DNA of 64,000 bases from Thiohalomonas denitrificans (GCA_020725115.1 DYFR01000003.1:122131-186130); one strand, 5' to 3'. Counted from the first letter of the stretch, positions 28,443-37,899 are shown. Numbers and translations: made by a program. Notes: generated from the sequence alone by a model not told the origin.

Positions 28443-28516
28443 CTGTAGGAGCGCCTATGGCGCGATAGTCGCATAGCCGGGGCAGGCAACCTATCGCGGC
28501 AGAGCCGCTCCTACAA
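28443..28516. repeat. TGTAGGAGCG...CGCTCCTACA extragenic palindrome
   Basis: The arms CTGTAGGAGCGCCTATGGCG and CGCGGCAGAGCCGCTCCTAC are joined by about 30 nt. A half copy (TGTAGGAGCGGCTCTGCCGC) is at 26257-26277. Related REP-like units are common in pseudomonads and relatives. It lies just downstream of the methyltransferase gene. Confidence 0.75.
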
Positions 28517-28517
28517 G

Positions 28518-30071
28518 TCAGATCAACAACCCCTGCCGCGCAAACACCCCCAACAACCTCTGCACATTGGCCGTCACCGTCGCCGTCAGCTTCTTCGCAT
28601 CCGGCTTTTTGCCATCGCCTTCCACCAGCACGTCACCGCATTCCATCGCCGCCACCATTGCCTGCACCAGTTCCTCCACTGTGCGCGTACCGTCGAGCAG
28701 GCGCGCGAGATAGGAAGAGAAGGCATCCAGTTGCACGGTGGTATGGCGCACGGTGGCGAGGTGGCCGAGGTTCATGGCGGCCTGGGCCTGGGCCAGGGCG
28801 TGCAGGCTCGGGCGTTCGCTGATCGCTTTGTCGAAGTGCTGCGGCCACAGGCTGATGCGGATGGCCTGGTGGGCGTACAGGCTGAACAGTTCACCGAACA
28901 GGTGTTCGACCTGGTCGGCGTATTGGCGGCCGCCGTTGCTGGTGGCGATCTGATGGGCGGCGCCGACCAGTTCGGCGAAGGGCACGGCGTCGGGGTGGAC
29001 CGCAGCGAGGTGTAGCAGCGCGGCTTTGGTGAGTGGGTGGGTGACGTCGTAGTCGTGGTTGTCGGCGGAGGTGAACTTCTGTTCGCGCGGGCGGCTCAGT
29101 TCCACTTTCTTTGGTGGGGTGAGCTGGGCGCTGAAGGCGAAGTTCTCGAACTGCTCCAGCGCGAGGTCGCGCGTGATCGTGCGCTCCTTGCGGCACAGCA
29201 GCGAGCGGCGGAAGTTGCGGTTGCGCACGAAGTCCATGTATTGCTCGAGCTCGTGCATGTCGGCGACATGGTCCAGCGCCTGTTCGGCGGCCTCGCCCAG
29301 GGTGGAGGGGAAGGCGGTGCCCAGTTCCACGTCGCAGACATATTGCAGGCCGTGGCGCTCGGCGTCGGCGGCGAACTGGCTGAACAGGAAGGGCTGGTTA
29401 ATCTCCTCCATGTATTCGTGATAGATGTAGCTGGGGTGCGCCTTGCGCACGGCGGTAATCTCGCTGCGCAGGTATTTGGCACTGAGGGCATCGAGGCCCT
29501 TGGTGGCGCTGTCCATCAGGTCGAACAGTTCGTAGGCCTTGGCCAGGCGTTCGCGCGGTGTCCTGGCATCGCGGGCGTGATACAGCAGCATGTCGCGTAG
29601 CATGCCGCGCATGCGCCAGCCGGGCAGGGTGTTGTAGCTGATGTAGGCGATGCCGCTGGCGCTGAGGAGTTCCCGGCACAGGGCCAGCATCTTCTCACGC
29701 ACGAAGTCCGGCACCCAGGAATAGACGCCGTGGGCGACGATGTAATCGAACTGCCCCAGCTCCTTGCCCAGTTCCATGATGTCGCCCTGGCGCACTTCGA
29801 TATTGGTCAGGCCCAGTTTTTCGATCAGTTCCTGCGCCACCGTCACCTGGCCGGTGGAGAGTTCGATGCCGAGGACTTTTGCTTCGGGCAGATGGAAGGC
29901 CAGCGGGATGATGTTGCCGCCGGTGGCGCAGCCCAGTTCCAGGATGCGTGCCGTCTCCGGTGCCGGCGTGTCGATGCCGAACAGGCGACCCAGCACGCAC
30001 AGGTGATCGGGATGGGTCTCGGCAAAGGGCGTGCTGTCGTAGGGGATGTCGTCGTAGCTGTCGGCGGTCAT
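28518..30071 (-). CDS. SAM-dependent methyltransferase with regulatory domain (PKMT-like)
   Basis: A 517-residue protein. The N-terminal Rossmann methyltransferase domain (about residues 20-200) has the SAM-binding ILELGCATGGNIIPLA, acidic GIELS and post-motif YIVAHGVYSWVP. The middle part matches the methyltransferase regulatory domain family (PF10119-type), followed by a C-terminal domain with RTVEELVQAM. Rickettsial members methylate lysines of outer-membrane protein; the substrate here is unknown. It stands alone between repeat-filled gaps. Confidence 0.85.
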   Translation of the reverse strand: MTADSYDDIPYDSTPFAETHPDHLCVLGRLFGIDTPAPETARILELGCATGGNIIPLAFHLPEAKVLGIELSTGQVTVAQELIEKLGLTNIEVRQGDIMELGKELGQFDYIVAHGVYSWVPDFVREKMLALCRELLSASGIAYISYNTLPGWRMRGMLRDMLLYHARDARTPRERLAKAYELFDLMDSATKGLDALSAKYLRSEITAVRKAHPSYIYHEYMEEINQPFLFSQFAADAERHGLQYVCDVELGTAFPSTLGEAAEQALDHVADMHELEQYMDFVRNRNFRRSLLCRKERTITRDLALEQFENFAFSAQLTPPKKVELSRPREQKFTSADNHDYDVTHPLTKAALLHLAAVHPDAVPFAELVGAAHQIATSNGGRQYADQVEHLFGELFSLYAHQAIRISLWPQHFDKAISERPSLHALAQAQAAMNLGHLATVRHTTVQLDAFSSYLARLLDGTRTVEELVQAMVAAMECGDVLVEGDGKKPDAKKLTATVTANVQRLLGVFARQGLLI

Positions 30072-30093
30072 GGTTTATTCCTGAAAATCGAAA

Positions 30094-30238
30094 AATTCAA
30101 CGCAAAGACGCAAAGCCTATAAAAGATAAAAACCTAACGCAGAGGCGCAGAGAATATTGAGAAATGCCGTAGCCATCTCTGCGCCTCTGCGTTGAACGGT
30201 GTTTTCATTTCATCCCTTGCGTCTTTGCGTTGAAGGCT
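30094..30238 (+). repeat. Nested family B inverted repeat
   Basis: The outer arms TTCAACGCAAAGACGCAAAG and CTTGCGTCTTTGCGTTGAA enclose inner arms CTAACGCAGAGGCGCAGAG and CTCTGCGCCTCTGCGTTGA. It fills the 168-nt gap between two minus-strand genes. Confidence 0.88.
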
Positions 30239-30239
30239 T

Positions 30240-31013
30240 TTAGTTTTTTATCCAGCGGATCTCGCGTGCGGTCTGTTCACCAACCACTACGCCGAGCAAG
30301 TGACGCGGGATATCCGCTTCGGTCGGCGAGAGCGGGATGCGGCCACCCATGATCTCGGCGAACTGCTGCGGATGCAGCGGCTGCCTGTCCGGTTCGGCGT
30401 AGCCGATGGGGTAATAGGGCTGGTTGGTGGCGAGGTCGTATTTGTCCGTGGCCCCGAACAGATGCAGAAGCTCGTGGGCGATGATGACGTTGTTCTGCTG
30501 CGCCTGGCGTTCGTCGGCAAAGGCCTGTACCACGCCGAGCTGGCCCTTTTGCAGGCCGAGGGAGTGGTCGAGGCGCGAGCGCTGCGCCGGGTCGTGATAG
30601 ACCACGAACATCTTCAGGTTGCCGGGGCCGTCATAGCTGTCGTTGCGCCAGGCCCACCAGCGCATGTGCAGACTCCACAAGGCGACTTCGAGCGGCTGGC
30701 GCGAAGGCGGCGGAGGCGGCGGCAGGGCATGGACCTGCGGGGCGATGCGGATTTCTATCGGCTGCGCGATGGCTATTCCGTAGTGGGCGCCTTCGCGCGC
30801 CATGAACTCGGCGATGGCGGCAAAGGATTCTTCGTTCAGGTTGCGGATGTAGTCGTCCGTCGCGGCGCGGTCGTCGCCCTTGATGGGGTAGATCACCAGC
30901 CACTGGCTGCGGCTCCAGTCGGTGCTGCGCCACTGCGTCAGCCAGGTGGTGGCCGCCACCATGAACAGGATCAGCAGCAGGATGAGGATGCGGATCTGGC
31001 GGAACATCGTCAT
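30240..31013 (-). CDS. Membrane-anchored HExxH protein of unknown function
   Basis: A 257-residue protein with an N-terminal transmembrane anchor (ILILLLILFMVAATTWL) and a periplasmic remainder. A zinc-metallopeptidase-type motif, HELLH, is followed by LFGATDKYD. A proline tract (PPPPPPSR) precedes it. Peptidase activity is a guess from the motif alone. It overlaps the SDR gene by four bases (ATGA), so the two are translated together. The start may be either of two ATGs six bases apart. Confidence 0.72.
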   Translation of the reverse strand: MTMFRQIRILILLLILFMVAATTWLTQWRSTDWSRSQWLVIYPIKGDDRAATDDYIRNLNEESFAAIAEFMAREGAHYGIAIAQPIEIRIAPQVHALPPPPPPSRQPLEVALWSLHMRWWAWRNDSYDGPGNLKMFVVYHDPAQRSRLDHSLGLQKGQLGVVQAFADERQAQQNNVIIAHELLHLFGATDKYDLATNQPYYPIGYAEPDRQPLHPQQFAEIMGGRIPLSPTEADIPRHLLGVVVGEQTAREIRWIKN

Positions 31014-31861
31014 TTGTTCTCGCCGCTGGACACGCGGCGCAGTATCCAGTCCAGCCCGCGCACCGGCAACAGGCGCTTCAGGATGGCGAACAGCCAGGTG
31101 GGGAAGGTGACAAAGTAACGCGCCCTGGGTCGTGGTGCTTCCAGCGCATGGATGACCTTGGCCAGCACGGCCTCCGGCGGCAGGGTGAAGGGTGCTGCCG
31201 GCCCTTCCTTGGTGAGACGGTTTTCCATGCGCTGGTAGGTGGCGCGGAAGAAGCTGTGGTCGGCGTCGATGTTCTGCCGGTATTTGAACATGGCATTGGC
31301 ACGGAAGCGGCTGATGATCGGGCCGGGCTCGATGAGACTTACGTGGATGCCGCTGCCGTGCAGCTCCAGGCGCAGGGTGTCGGTGAGGCCTTCCAGGGCG
31401 AACTTGCTGGCGTTGTAGGCGCCGCGGAAGGGCAGGGCCACCAGGCCGAGCACCGAGCTGTTGTGGATGATGCGGCCGTGGCCCTGGCGGCGCATCACCT
31501 CGATGGCGCGGCAGGTGAGTTCATGGGTACCGAACAGATTGGTTTCGAACTGCTCGCGCAGGGCGGCGCGGCTCAGGTCTTCCACCGCGCCGGGTTGGCC
31601 GTAGGCACCGTTGTTGAACACGGCATCCAGCGTGCCGCCGCTACGCTGCAGCACCTCGTCCATGGCGGCATGGATGGACATGGAGTCGGTGAGGTCCAGC
31701 GCCAATGATTCCAGTCCCAGCTGCTGCAGCCTTGCCACGTCCTCTGCCTTGCGGGCCGTGGCGAACACGCGCCAGCCGCGCGCGTGCAGCCCCTGTGCCA
31801 CGCACAGGCCGATGCCACTGGAGCAGCCGGTGATGAGGATGGATTTGGCGTGTGGTGTCAT
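31010..31861 (-). CDS. Short-chain dehydrogenase/reductase (SDR)
   Basis: A 283-residue classical SDR. The cofactor loop is TGCSSGIGLCVA, NNGAYGQPG follows, and the active site shows NSS and YNASKFALE (Tyr and Lys of YxxxK). The C-terminal tail is basic and hydrophobic (FAILKRLLPVRGLDW), suggesting membrane association. The substrate is unknown. The start is the ATG just before the nucleotide fold; a longer frame runs into the upstream repeat. The gene is coupled to the HExxH gene. Confidence 0.9.
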   Translation of the reverse strand: MTPHAKSILITGCSSGIGLCVAQGLHARGWRVFATARKAEDVARLQQLGLESLALDLTDSMSIHAAMDEVLQRSGGTLDAVFNNGAYGQPGAVEDLSRAALREQFETNLFGTHELTCRAIEVMRRQGHGRIIHNSSVLGLVALPFRGAYNASKFALEGLTDTLRLELHGSGIHVSLIEPGPIISRFRANAMFKYRQNIDADHSFFRATYQRMENRLTKEGPAAPFTLPPEAVLAKVIHALEAPRPRARYFVTFPTWLFAILKRLLPVRGLDWILRRVSSGENK

Positions 31862-31941
31862 GACGCAACGGGGTTGAGTATCGGTGCCGCAGGGTAGCAC
31901 TGATGGCGAGGGGGCGAAAAGGTGGCGCCGAACAACATTCT

Positions 31942-32070
31942 TACCGCCGAGGCGCAGAGGACGCAGAGTAGGATGAACATGCTGCTGATATGAGTCATGA
32001 AGCGGTACATGGGGCGTGCGATGCATTGTAAGCAGTTTTCTCGGCGTCCTCTGCGTCTCGGCGGTGAATT
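31942..32070 (+). repeat. Family B inverted repeat
   Basis: Arms TTACCGCCGAGGCGCAGAGG and CCTCTGCGTCTCGGCGGTGA flank a loop of about 85 nt. It lies between the SDR and DUF1614 genes, both on the minus strand. Confidence 0.8.
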
Positions 32071-32076
32071 ATTCGA

Positions 32077-32736
32077 TCAGGCCAGCAATACCGCGACGAT
32101 GCCAGTGATGAAGATGCCGTCGAAGGTGCCGGCGCCGCCGATGGAGGCGAGTGGAGCACCGAGGTGGCGGATGTCCTTCAGGCGCAGCAGGTCGGCGCCG
32201 ATGAGCACGCCGAGGGTGCCGCTGATGTAGGCCAGAGGTGCACTTTGCTCCGGATTGATCAGGATCGCCACCAGGGCGGCACTGATGGGGGCGACGAACA
32301 GCGGCATGCCGATGCCGAGGCCGGCAATGGGGCGGCTCATGGTGTAGCTGACGGCAGTGATGGCGGCGACACCGAGTACGGCGTGAAACAACGGCAGCGG
32401 GTTGTTGAGCAACAGGTAGAGGGAGAAGGTAAGTGGAATCAGGCAGCCGCCGGTGTTGACGGCAACGATGGTGCGGCCAGTGAAGGGCGGCAGTTTGATC
32501 GGCCAGAGGGCGGGCAGTTGCGGCGGCTCCGCCGGCTGCTCGGCACGCACCGAAAAAAGCGGCAGATTGATCATGCTGCCTGCCAGGGAGCTGAACAGCA
32601 ACAGGAAGGCTGCCTGCTGCGACAGGCCCAGCTTGTCGAAGGCGATGCTCACCAGCCCGACCTGCAGGATGCCGAGCAGGAAGGCGACGGCGAAGATGAA
32701 CAGCAGGAATTTGTGGGGAGAGCGGAACGGGGACAT
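32077..32736 (-). CDS. DUF1614 membrane protein
   Basis: A 219-residue integral membrane protein with about six helices. The conserved segments VAVNTGGCLIPL, SRPIAGLGIGMPLFVAP and SIGGAGTFDGIFITGI match the DUF1614 family, whose function is unknown. It is a single gene flanked by family B repeats on both sides. Confidence 0.82.
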   Translation of the reverse strand: MSPFRSPHKFLLFIFAVAFLLGILQVGLVSIAFDKLGLSQQAAFLLLFSSLAGSMINLPLFSVRAEQPAEPPQLPALWPIKLPPFTGRTIVAVNTGGCLIPLTFSLYLLLNNPLPLFHAVLGVAAITAVSYTMSRPIAGLGIGMPLFVAPISAALVAILINPEQSAPLAYISGTLGVLIGADLLRLKDIRHLGAPLASIGGAGTFDGIFITGIVAVLLA

Positions 32737-32777
32737 GGTTGCCTGTGTTCAGCGCAAAGGTGTCGGGAACTTCCCAT

Positions 32778-32863
32778 ACTCAACGCAGAGACGCGGAGGC
32801 GCAGAGCACGCAGAGATTATGAACGCTTTTTCTCGGCGCCTCTGCGTCTCTGCGTTGGATGTT
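32778..32863 (+). repeat. Family B inverted repeat
   Basis: CAACGCAGAGACGCGGAGGC and GCCTCTGCGTCTCTGCGTTG are almost exactly complementary over 20 nt, with a 35-45-nt loop. It lies between the DUF1614 and PRPP synthetase-like genes. Confidence 0.88.
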
Positions 32864-32891
32864 TTCAATTGAGCGTCCCTGCGGCGGGTGT

Positions 32892-33785
32892 TCAGGATTT
32901 GAGGCCACGCACCGCATCGGCGAGCAGCGGCGCCAGGTGAATGATGTTGCTGGGGTGGCTGATGCTGTCGGCGCTCCAGATATGCTCGATGCCGGCTTCC
33001 TGCAACTGGCGCGTGGCGTCGTCGGCGAACAGGGCGTGAGTGACCAGGCAATGAATGGCGCCGGCGCCGCGGAACTTGAGCTGGCTGGCCACGGCGATGA
33101 GAGTGCGGCCGGTGCTGGCCATGTCATCGACGAGAACGATGGTGCGGCCCTGATAGTCTGCCTCGGGCAGTCTGGTGCGCACGCTGCGATCGCCCAGCCG
33201 CTCCTTGGTGGCGACGGCATAGTCCAGTCCGGCCGGTTCGGCCATGGCGCGCACCCATTGTTCCGACTCGGCGTCAGGGCCGATGAGCATGGGTTGTTGC
33301 ACATGCCGGCCGAGGAATTCGATCATCGCCGGTGCGGCAGTGAGGGAGACGGCCTGGCCGCGCGGAATGGCCTGTTCCAGGCGCTCGATGCGGTGCAGGT
33401 GCGGATCGACGGTGATCACCGCGTCGAACAGTTCGGCAAGAAAGGCGCCGATGATCTTCTGGCTCACCGCTTCACCGGCATGGAAGGCGATGTCCTGCCG
33501 CATGTAGCACAGATACGGCGCCACCAGGATGATGCGTTTGACGCCCATCGTGCGCGCGGTGTGAGCAAGCAGCATCAGTTCAACCAGCTTGTCGTTGGGG
33601 CGATCAAGGCTGCGGCAGACGACGATCTGTTCGGGCAGCTTCGCCGGCAGCGTTACCTTGCTCTCGCCATCGGGAAAGCGATGGATCTCCGTCAGCGCGA
33701 AGGGCAGGCCGAGGGCATCGGCCAAGCGGCGGCCCTGCGCCTCGTAGTCGTGAAAGCCAAGGACGAACATTTCGTTCAAAACCAT
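32892..33785 (-). CDS. prs-like: Ribose-phosphate pyrophosphokinase-like protein
   Basis: A 297-residue PRPP synthetase-family protein. The PRPP-binding loop is TIVLVDDMASTGRTL; catalytic-loop and ribose-site features are RFPDGE, YLCYMRQD and DPHLHRIE. It is shorter than housekeeping Prs (about 315) and diverged, so it is probably a second, specialised copy. It lies next to an AMP-phosphorylase-type gene on the same strand, pointing to phosphoribose salvage. The start could be 33785 or 15 nt inside (33770). Confidence 0.85.
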   Translation of the reverse strand: MVLNEMFVLGFHDYEAQGRRLADALGLPFALTEIHRFPDGESKVTLPAKLPEQIVVCRSLDRPNDKLVELMLLAHTARTMGVKRIILVAPYLCYMRQDIAFHAGEAVSQKIIGAFLAELFDAVITVDPHLHRIERLEQAIPRGQAVSLTAAPAMIEFLGRHVQQPMLIGPDAESEQWVRAMAEPAGLDYAVATKERLGDRSVRTRLPEADYQGRTIVLVDDMASTGRTLIAVASQLKFRGAGAIHCLVTHALFADDATRQLQEAGIEHIWSADSISHPSNIIHLAPLLADAVRGLKS

Positions 33786-33786
33786 T

Positions 33787-33975
33787 CTGTCGCAGAGGCG
33801 CGGAGGCGCAGAGTGTTCAAGGCGATGATCGACGACAGCTCCATGTGCGGCGATGCGGAATCATCTCGATGCGAAAGCGTCATGGTCACACTGAACATGT
33901 TTTCTCCGTGTCTCGGCGTCTGTGAAATCTGTTCCAGACATTTTCAACCGACTGCATCCATGCAGTCGTCTGCGG
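33787..33975 (+). repeat. Family B repeat plus nested hairpin copy 2
   Basis: The left part is CGCAGAGGCGCGGAGGCGCA; the right side contains CTCCGTGTCTCGGCGTCTG. The segment 33931-33974 repeats 2908-2950 almost base for base and has the hairpin GACTGCATCCATGCAGTC (33950-33967). Compared with copy 1, one stem pair is changed on both sides (A-T to G-C). Confidence 0.8.
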
Positions 33976-33989
33976 AAACCGGTTTCCGC

Positions 33990-35546
33990 TCATAGTTCCA
34001 TGTAGCTCTTGGCCACGTCTTCCGGCAGGCCGATGAGGTAGCCGCTGTTCTGATCGGTGAGTGCCCGGGCGAAGGCATAGTCGGCCTTGTATTCGGCGTA
34101 CACGCGGTACAACGGTTCGCCCTTGCTGACCGGGTCGCCCAGTTTTTTCAGCACATCGACACCGGCGCCCTTGTCGATGGGCGCGCCGGCCAGCCGTGCC
34201 ACCTTGGCTACCACATAATTGTCGATGCTGGTGACTACGCCATCCTGTGGTGCGCACACCTCGTAGGTGAGCTTGCCCGGCAGATACTGCACGGTCTGCT
34301 GGCCCTGGGCGCCGATGATTTCCTCCATCTTCTTCAGGGCGCGGCCGGAGTCGAGGATGTCGCGCGCAATGGCGTAGCCGTAGCCGCCGCGTACGTCCGG
34401 ATCGAATTCCAGCAGGCGGCCGGCCAGGCGCAGGGACTTCTGGCGCAGATCGGCCGGTGCCTCCGGATCGTTGTTCAGCACCTGCATGATGTCACGCGCC
34501 TCCAGCACCGGGCCGATACCGCGGCCTACCGGTTGGCTGCCGTCGGTGATGATTACTTCCAGGTGGATGCCCATGCGATCACCGGTGTATTCGAACAGCT
34601 TGCGCAGTTGCAGTGCCTCGCGCATGTGGCGCACCTTGGCGGTGGGGCCGACGGGGATGTCGATGAGCAGGTGGGTGGAACCGGCGGCCAGCTTCTTCGA
34701 CAGAATGGAGGCGATCATCTGCCCCTGCGAGTCGATGCCGAGGGGCCGCTCCACCGAGATCAGGATGTCGTCGGCCGGCGCCAGGCGCGCGGTACCGCCC
34801 CAGGCGAGGCAGGCGCGGTGGGTGTGCACGATTTCACGCAGCTGTTTCGGCGACAGGTCGACGCGGGCCAGCACCTCCATGGTGTCCGAGGTGCCGGCCG
34901 GCGAGGTGATGGCGCGGCTGGAGGTCTTGGGCATCAGCATGCCGTGGGCGGCGACGATGGGCACCACCAGCATGGAGGTGCGGTTGCCGGGGATGCCGCC
35001 GATGCAGTGCTTGTCGGCCACCACGCTTTCATGCCAGTCGATGCGTTCGCCCGACTCGGTCATGGCGCGGGTCAGGTGCAGGATCTCCTCGCGGTCGAGA
35101 TTGTTCTGCCCCGAGGCGACCAGGAAGGCCGCCATTTCCATCTTGGAGTAGCGGTTGTTGACGATGTCCTGAGTGATGGCCTGGAACTCGTTCAGGTGCA
35201 GGCGGCTGCCGGCGATCTTGCGCCGCACCGCGTCCATGGACGGCGGCGGCTCGGCCTGAGCCACGGTGGCGCTGTGGCCGGCGGACAGATCGAGCTGGTC
35301 GAAGGCCTGTTCCGACAGGCCCAGCTCGCAGGGGTCGACGATACTGGTATCGTCCACCACGTTGAGCACGGCGAAGATCTTCTTGCCGTTGGCGGTGATC
35401 TCCACCTTGGTCAGGGCCTGGAAACCCTCGGCGCGGTAGATCTCGCACTCGCGGTGCATGTAGGCCACGTTTTCGCGGTAGGTGTCGATGGCGACGCGGC
35501 GCAGTTTGAGGGTGTCAGGGGCGGGGGCGGATTTCTTTTTGGTCAT
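33990..35546 (-). CDS. AMP phosphorylase-type nucleoside/nucleotide phosphorylase (DeoA family)
   Basis: A 518-residue protein of the thymidine phosphorylase superfamily. The extra N-terminal domain of about 80 residues and total length match AMP phosphorylases rather than bacterial DeoA (about 440). The substrate and phosphate site include [13 protein letters not shown] and [20 protein letters not shown]; the C-terminal barrel-sandwich domain contains [13 protein letters not shown]. The expected reaction is NMP plus phosphate to base plus ribose 1,5-bisphosphate. Pairing with a PRPP synthetase-like gene supports phosphoribose metabolism. Plain thymidine phosphorylase activity is the alternative. 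Confidence 0.85.
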   Translation of the reverse strand: MTKKKSAPAPDTLKLRRVAIDTYRENVAYMHRECEIYRAEGFQALTKVEITANGKKIFAVLNVVDDTSIVDPCELGLSEQAFDQLDLSAGHSATVAQAEPPPSMDAVRRKIAGSRLHLNEFQAITQDIVNNRYSKMEMAAFLVASGQNNLDREEILHLTRAMTESGERIDWHESVVADKHCIGGIPGNRTSMLVVPIVAAHGMLMPKTSSRAITSPAGTSDTMEVLARVDLSPKQLREIVHTHRACLAWGGTARLAPADDILISVERPLGIDSQGQMIASILSKKLAAGSTHLLIDIPVGPTAKVRHMREALQLRKLFEYTGDRMGIHLEVIITDGSQPVGRGIGPVLEARDIMQVLNNDPEAPADLRQKSLRLAGRLLEFDPDVRGGYGYAIARDILDSGRALKKMEEIIGAQGQQTVQYLPGKLTYEVCAPQDGVVTSIDNYVVAKVARLAGAPIDKGAGVDVLKKLGDPVSKGEPLYRVYAEYKADYAFARALTDQNSGYLIGLPEDVAKSYMEL

Positions 35547-35575
35547 GGCCGAACGATATCACAAGGTATAGGAAA

Positions 35576-35647
35576 TTGTAGGAGCCCGCTCCGCGGGCGA
35601 AACATTGTCGGGAATAGCGGTCGCTTCGCCCACGGAGCGGACTCCTA
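35576..35647. repeat. TGTAGGAGCCCGCTCCGCGGGCG palindrome (family D)
   Basis: The left arm TTGTAGGAGCCCGCTCCGCG and right arm CGGAGCGGACTCCTACA lie around a short loop. It separates the phosphorylase gene from the ABC exporter gene and touches the end of the latter. Confidence 0.8.
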
Positions 35648-35649
35648 CA

Positions 35650-37461
35650 TCACGCCGGTACCGAACCTGGCAGGGCCTCGCGGGCACGCTCCTCCTGCTG
35701 CAGTGTCCACAGGTGGGCATAGTGTCCGGCACGATCCAGCAGGCTGCGGTGGGTGCCGCGCTCGACGATGCGGCCGGCCTCCAGTACCAGGATTTCGTCG
35801 GCGTCGACGATGGTGGACAGGCGGTGGGCAATGACCAGGGTGGTGTGATCCTGTGCCACGCGGGTCAGCGCCTCGAGGATGGCCTGTTCCGATTGCGAAT
35901 CGAGGGAGGAGGTGGCCTCGTCGAACACCAGGATGCGCGGCTTCTTCAGCATGGCGCGGGCGATGGCCACGCGCTGTTTCTCGCCGCCGGACAGCTTGAG
36001 GCCACGCTCGCCCACCATGGTGTCGTAACCCTGTGGCAGCGACTGGATGAAGTCGTGAATCTGCGCCAGCCGCGCCGCTTCGAAGATGTCCTCGCGGCCG
36101 GCGTCGGGGCGGCCGTAGGCGATGTTGTAGTACAGCGTGTCGTTGAACAGCACGGTGTCCTGCGGCACGATGCCGATGGCCTCGCGCAGGCTGTGCTGGC
36201 TGACGTCGCGCACGTCCTGGCCGTTGATCAGGACGCGTCCGCCGCTGACGTCGTAGAAGCGGAACAGCAGGCGCGCCAGGGTCGACTTGCCGCTGCCGCT
36301 GGGTCCGACTACCGCCACCTTCTTTCCGGCGGGAATCGTGAAGTCCACGTTGAACAGGATCGGCCGTTCGGCGTTGTAGGCAAAGCCGACATGCTCGAAG
36401 CTGATGGCGCCGTCTCCCACCACGAGGGGGCGTGCATCGGGGCGATCGGTGATCTCGGGCGGACGGTTCAGCAGGTCGAACATCTGCGCCATGTCCGACA
36501 GGGCGTGCTTGAGCTGGCTGTACACCACGCCGAGGAAATTGAGCGGGATGAACATCTGCAGCATGAAGGCGTTGACCAGCACCAGGTCACCGAGGGACAT
36601 GCTGCCCTCGATCACCCCGCGCGCCGCCAGCGCCATGATCAGGGTGACGCCGACGGCGATGATGATGCCCTGGCCGATGTTCAGGCTGGACAGCGAGGTC
36701 TGGGTCTTTACCGCCGCATCCTCCCAGCCGGTGAGCGAGGCGTCATAGCGCTGGTGTTCGTAGCATTCGTTGTTGAAGTACTTCACCGTCTCGAAGTTGA
36801 GCAGGCTGTCCACGGCCTGCGAGTTGGCCTGCGAGTCCAGGGCATTCATCTGGTGGCGGTACTGCATGCGCCAGTCGGTGATGGCAAAGGTGAAGGCGAC
36901 ATAGATCGCCACCGTGATGAAGGTGATGATGGCGAACCAGGGGTCGTATTTCACCAGCAGCACGGTGGCGATCAGCGTTACCTCCACCAGGGTCGGCAGG
37001 ATGTTGAACAGCATGTAGTTGAGCAGTGAGGAAGCGGAGCGGGTGCCGCGTTCCAGGTCGCGGGTGATGGCGCCGGTCTTGCGCTCCAGATGAAAGCGCA
37101 GGGACAGGGCGTGCAGGTGTTCGAGAAACTTGAGCGACAGGCGGCGCATGATGCCGTGGCGTACGCGGGCGAATACCACGTCACGCAGCTCGTTGAAGGC
37201 CGAGCTGCCCAGGCGCAATACGCCGTAGGCCAGCAGCAGAACCATGGGCAGGGCCAGCTCGCGCAGGCCGGGGCTGTCCAGGTAATCGACGATCTCCTTC
37301 AGCGCCAGCGGCACGCCGACGTTGGCGAACTTGGCCAGGATCAGGAACAGCAGGGCGAAAAAGGCGCGGCCGCGGTAGGCCCACAGGTAGGGCAGCAGGA
37401 AGCGGATGGTCTGCCAGTCGCGGCGGGTGTGCTCGGGGGCTTCGGTATGGCGGATATGCAT
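35650..37461 (-). CDS. Atm1/ABCB7-type ABC exporter (fused permease and ATPase)
   Basis: A 603-residue half-transporter: six transmembrane helices (about residues 25-320) then an ATPase domain. Walker A is GPSGSGKST, the signature is LSGGEKQR, and Walker B is ILVFDEATSSLD. The N-terminal helices resemble mitochondrial Atm1/ABCB7 and bacterial AtmA, which export glutathione persulfide or heavy-metal conjugates. It acts as a homodimer in the inner membrane. A sulfur-related role would suit this organism, but the substrate is not determinable here. Confidence 0.92.
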   Translation of the reverse strand: MHIRHTEAPEHTRRDWQTIRFLLPYLWAYRGRAFFALLFLILAKFANVGVPLALKEIVDYLDSPGLRELALPMVLLLAYGVLRLGSSAFNELRDVVFARVRHGIMRRLSLKFLEHLHALSLRFHLERKTGAITRDLERGTRSASSLLNYMLFNILPTLVEVTLIATVLLVKYDPWFAIITFITVAIYVAFTFAITDWRMQYRHQMNALDSQANSQAVDSLLNFETVKYFNNECYEHQRYDASLTGWEDAAVKTQTSLSSLNIGQGIIIAVGVTLIMALAARGVIEGSMSLGDLVLVNAFMLQMFIPLNFLGVVYSQLKHALSDMAQMFDLLNRPPEITDRPDARPLVVGDGAISFEHVGFAYNAERPILFNVDFTIPAGKKVAVVGPSGSGKSTLARLLFRFYDVSGGRVLINGQDVRDVSQHSLREAIGIVPQDTVLFNDTLYYNIAYGRPDAGREDIFEAARLAQIHDFIQSLPQGYDTMVGERGLKLSGGEKQRVAIARAMLKKPRILVFDEATSSLDSQSEQAILEALTRVAQDHTTLVIAHRLSTIVDADEILVLEAGRIVERGTHRSLLDRAGHYAHLWTLQQEERAREALPGSVPA

Positions 37462-37614
37462 CGGCGTCGGTCGCAGGTTTTTGACATTATAAGGAAAAGG
37501 TCAGGGTCAGGGGGGCCTGTGCGTACGGGGTTTTCGCACCGTGTCCCTCGTATCTCGTATCTGTCCTCTTCAGGTATACTCTGCAAATCAGTTATTTAGC
37601 CGGAGAGACCGCCG

Positions 37615-37890
37615 ATGGGCATGCCCACCGAAGAGGAAATGAAGGATGCACTGGCCGAGGCCGGTCGCATGCGCGAGCAGGGCGAGGACCCGCACCACAT
37701 CGCCAAGGCCCTGCTCAACCTGAATTACCGGGTCAAGAGTCTGGAAAAGGTGCTGGAGGCCGCCGAGTTGTTCTACCGCTCCGGCCAGTCGGTGACCGAG
37801 CACCAGAAGCTGAAGAAGGCCATCTCCGACGCCCGGGCCGCCGCCGAGCGCTCCGGCGGTATCGAGCGGGAGCGCTTCGGGCTGGAGTAA
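37615..37890 (+). CDS. Small conserved hypothetical protein
   Basis: A 91-residue, all-helical, charged soluble protein with an acidic start (PTEEEMKDALAEAGRMREQG) and a mid-segment NYRVKSLEKVLEAAELFYRSG. I recognise it as a small gammaproteobacterial conserved protein without a function. GGAGAG lies 7 nt before the ATG, and TATACT at 37575-37580 is a plausible -10. It is followed by family A copy 3. Confidence 0.72.
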   Translation: MGMPTEEEMKDALAEAGRMREQGEDPHHIAKALLNLNYRVKSLEKVLEAAELFYRSGQSVTEHQKLKKAISDARAAAERSGGIERERFGLE

Positions 37891-37899
37891 TTCACGAGT

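Noticed and set aside
28151..28489. Several open frames in the family E repeats encoding peptides with SALAYAPSWREGEDRPS
   Set aside because: The same peptides appear in both inverted copies and on several frames; they come from GC-rich repeat DNA rather than a gene.
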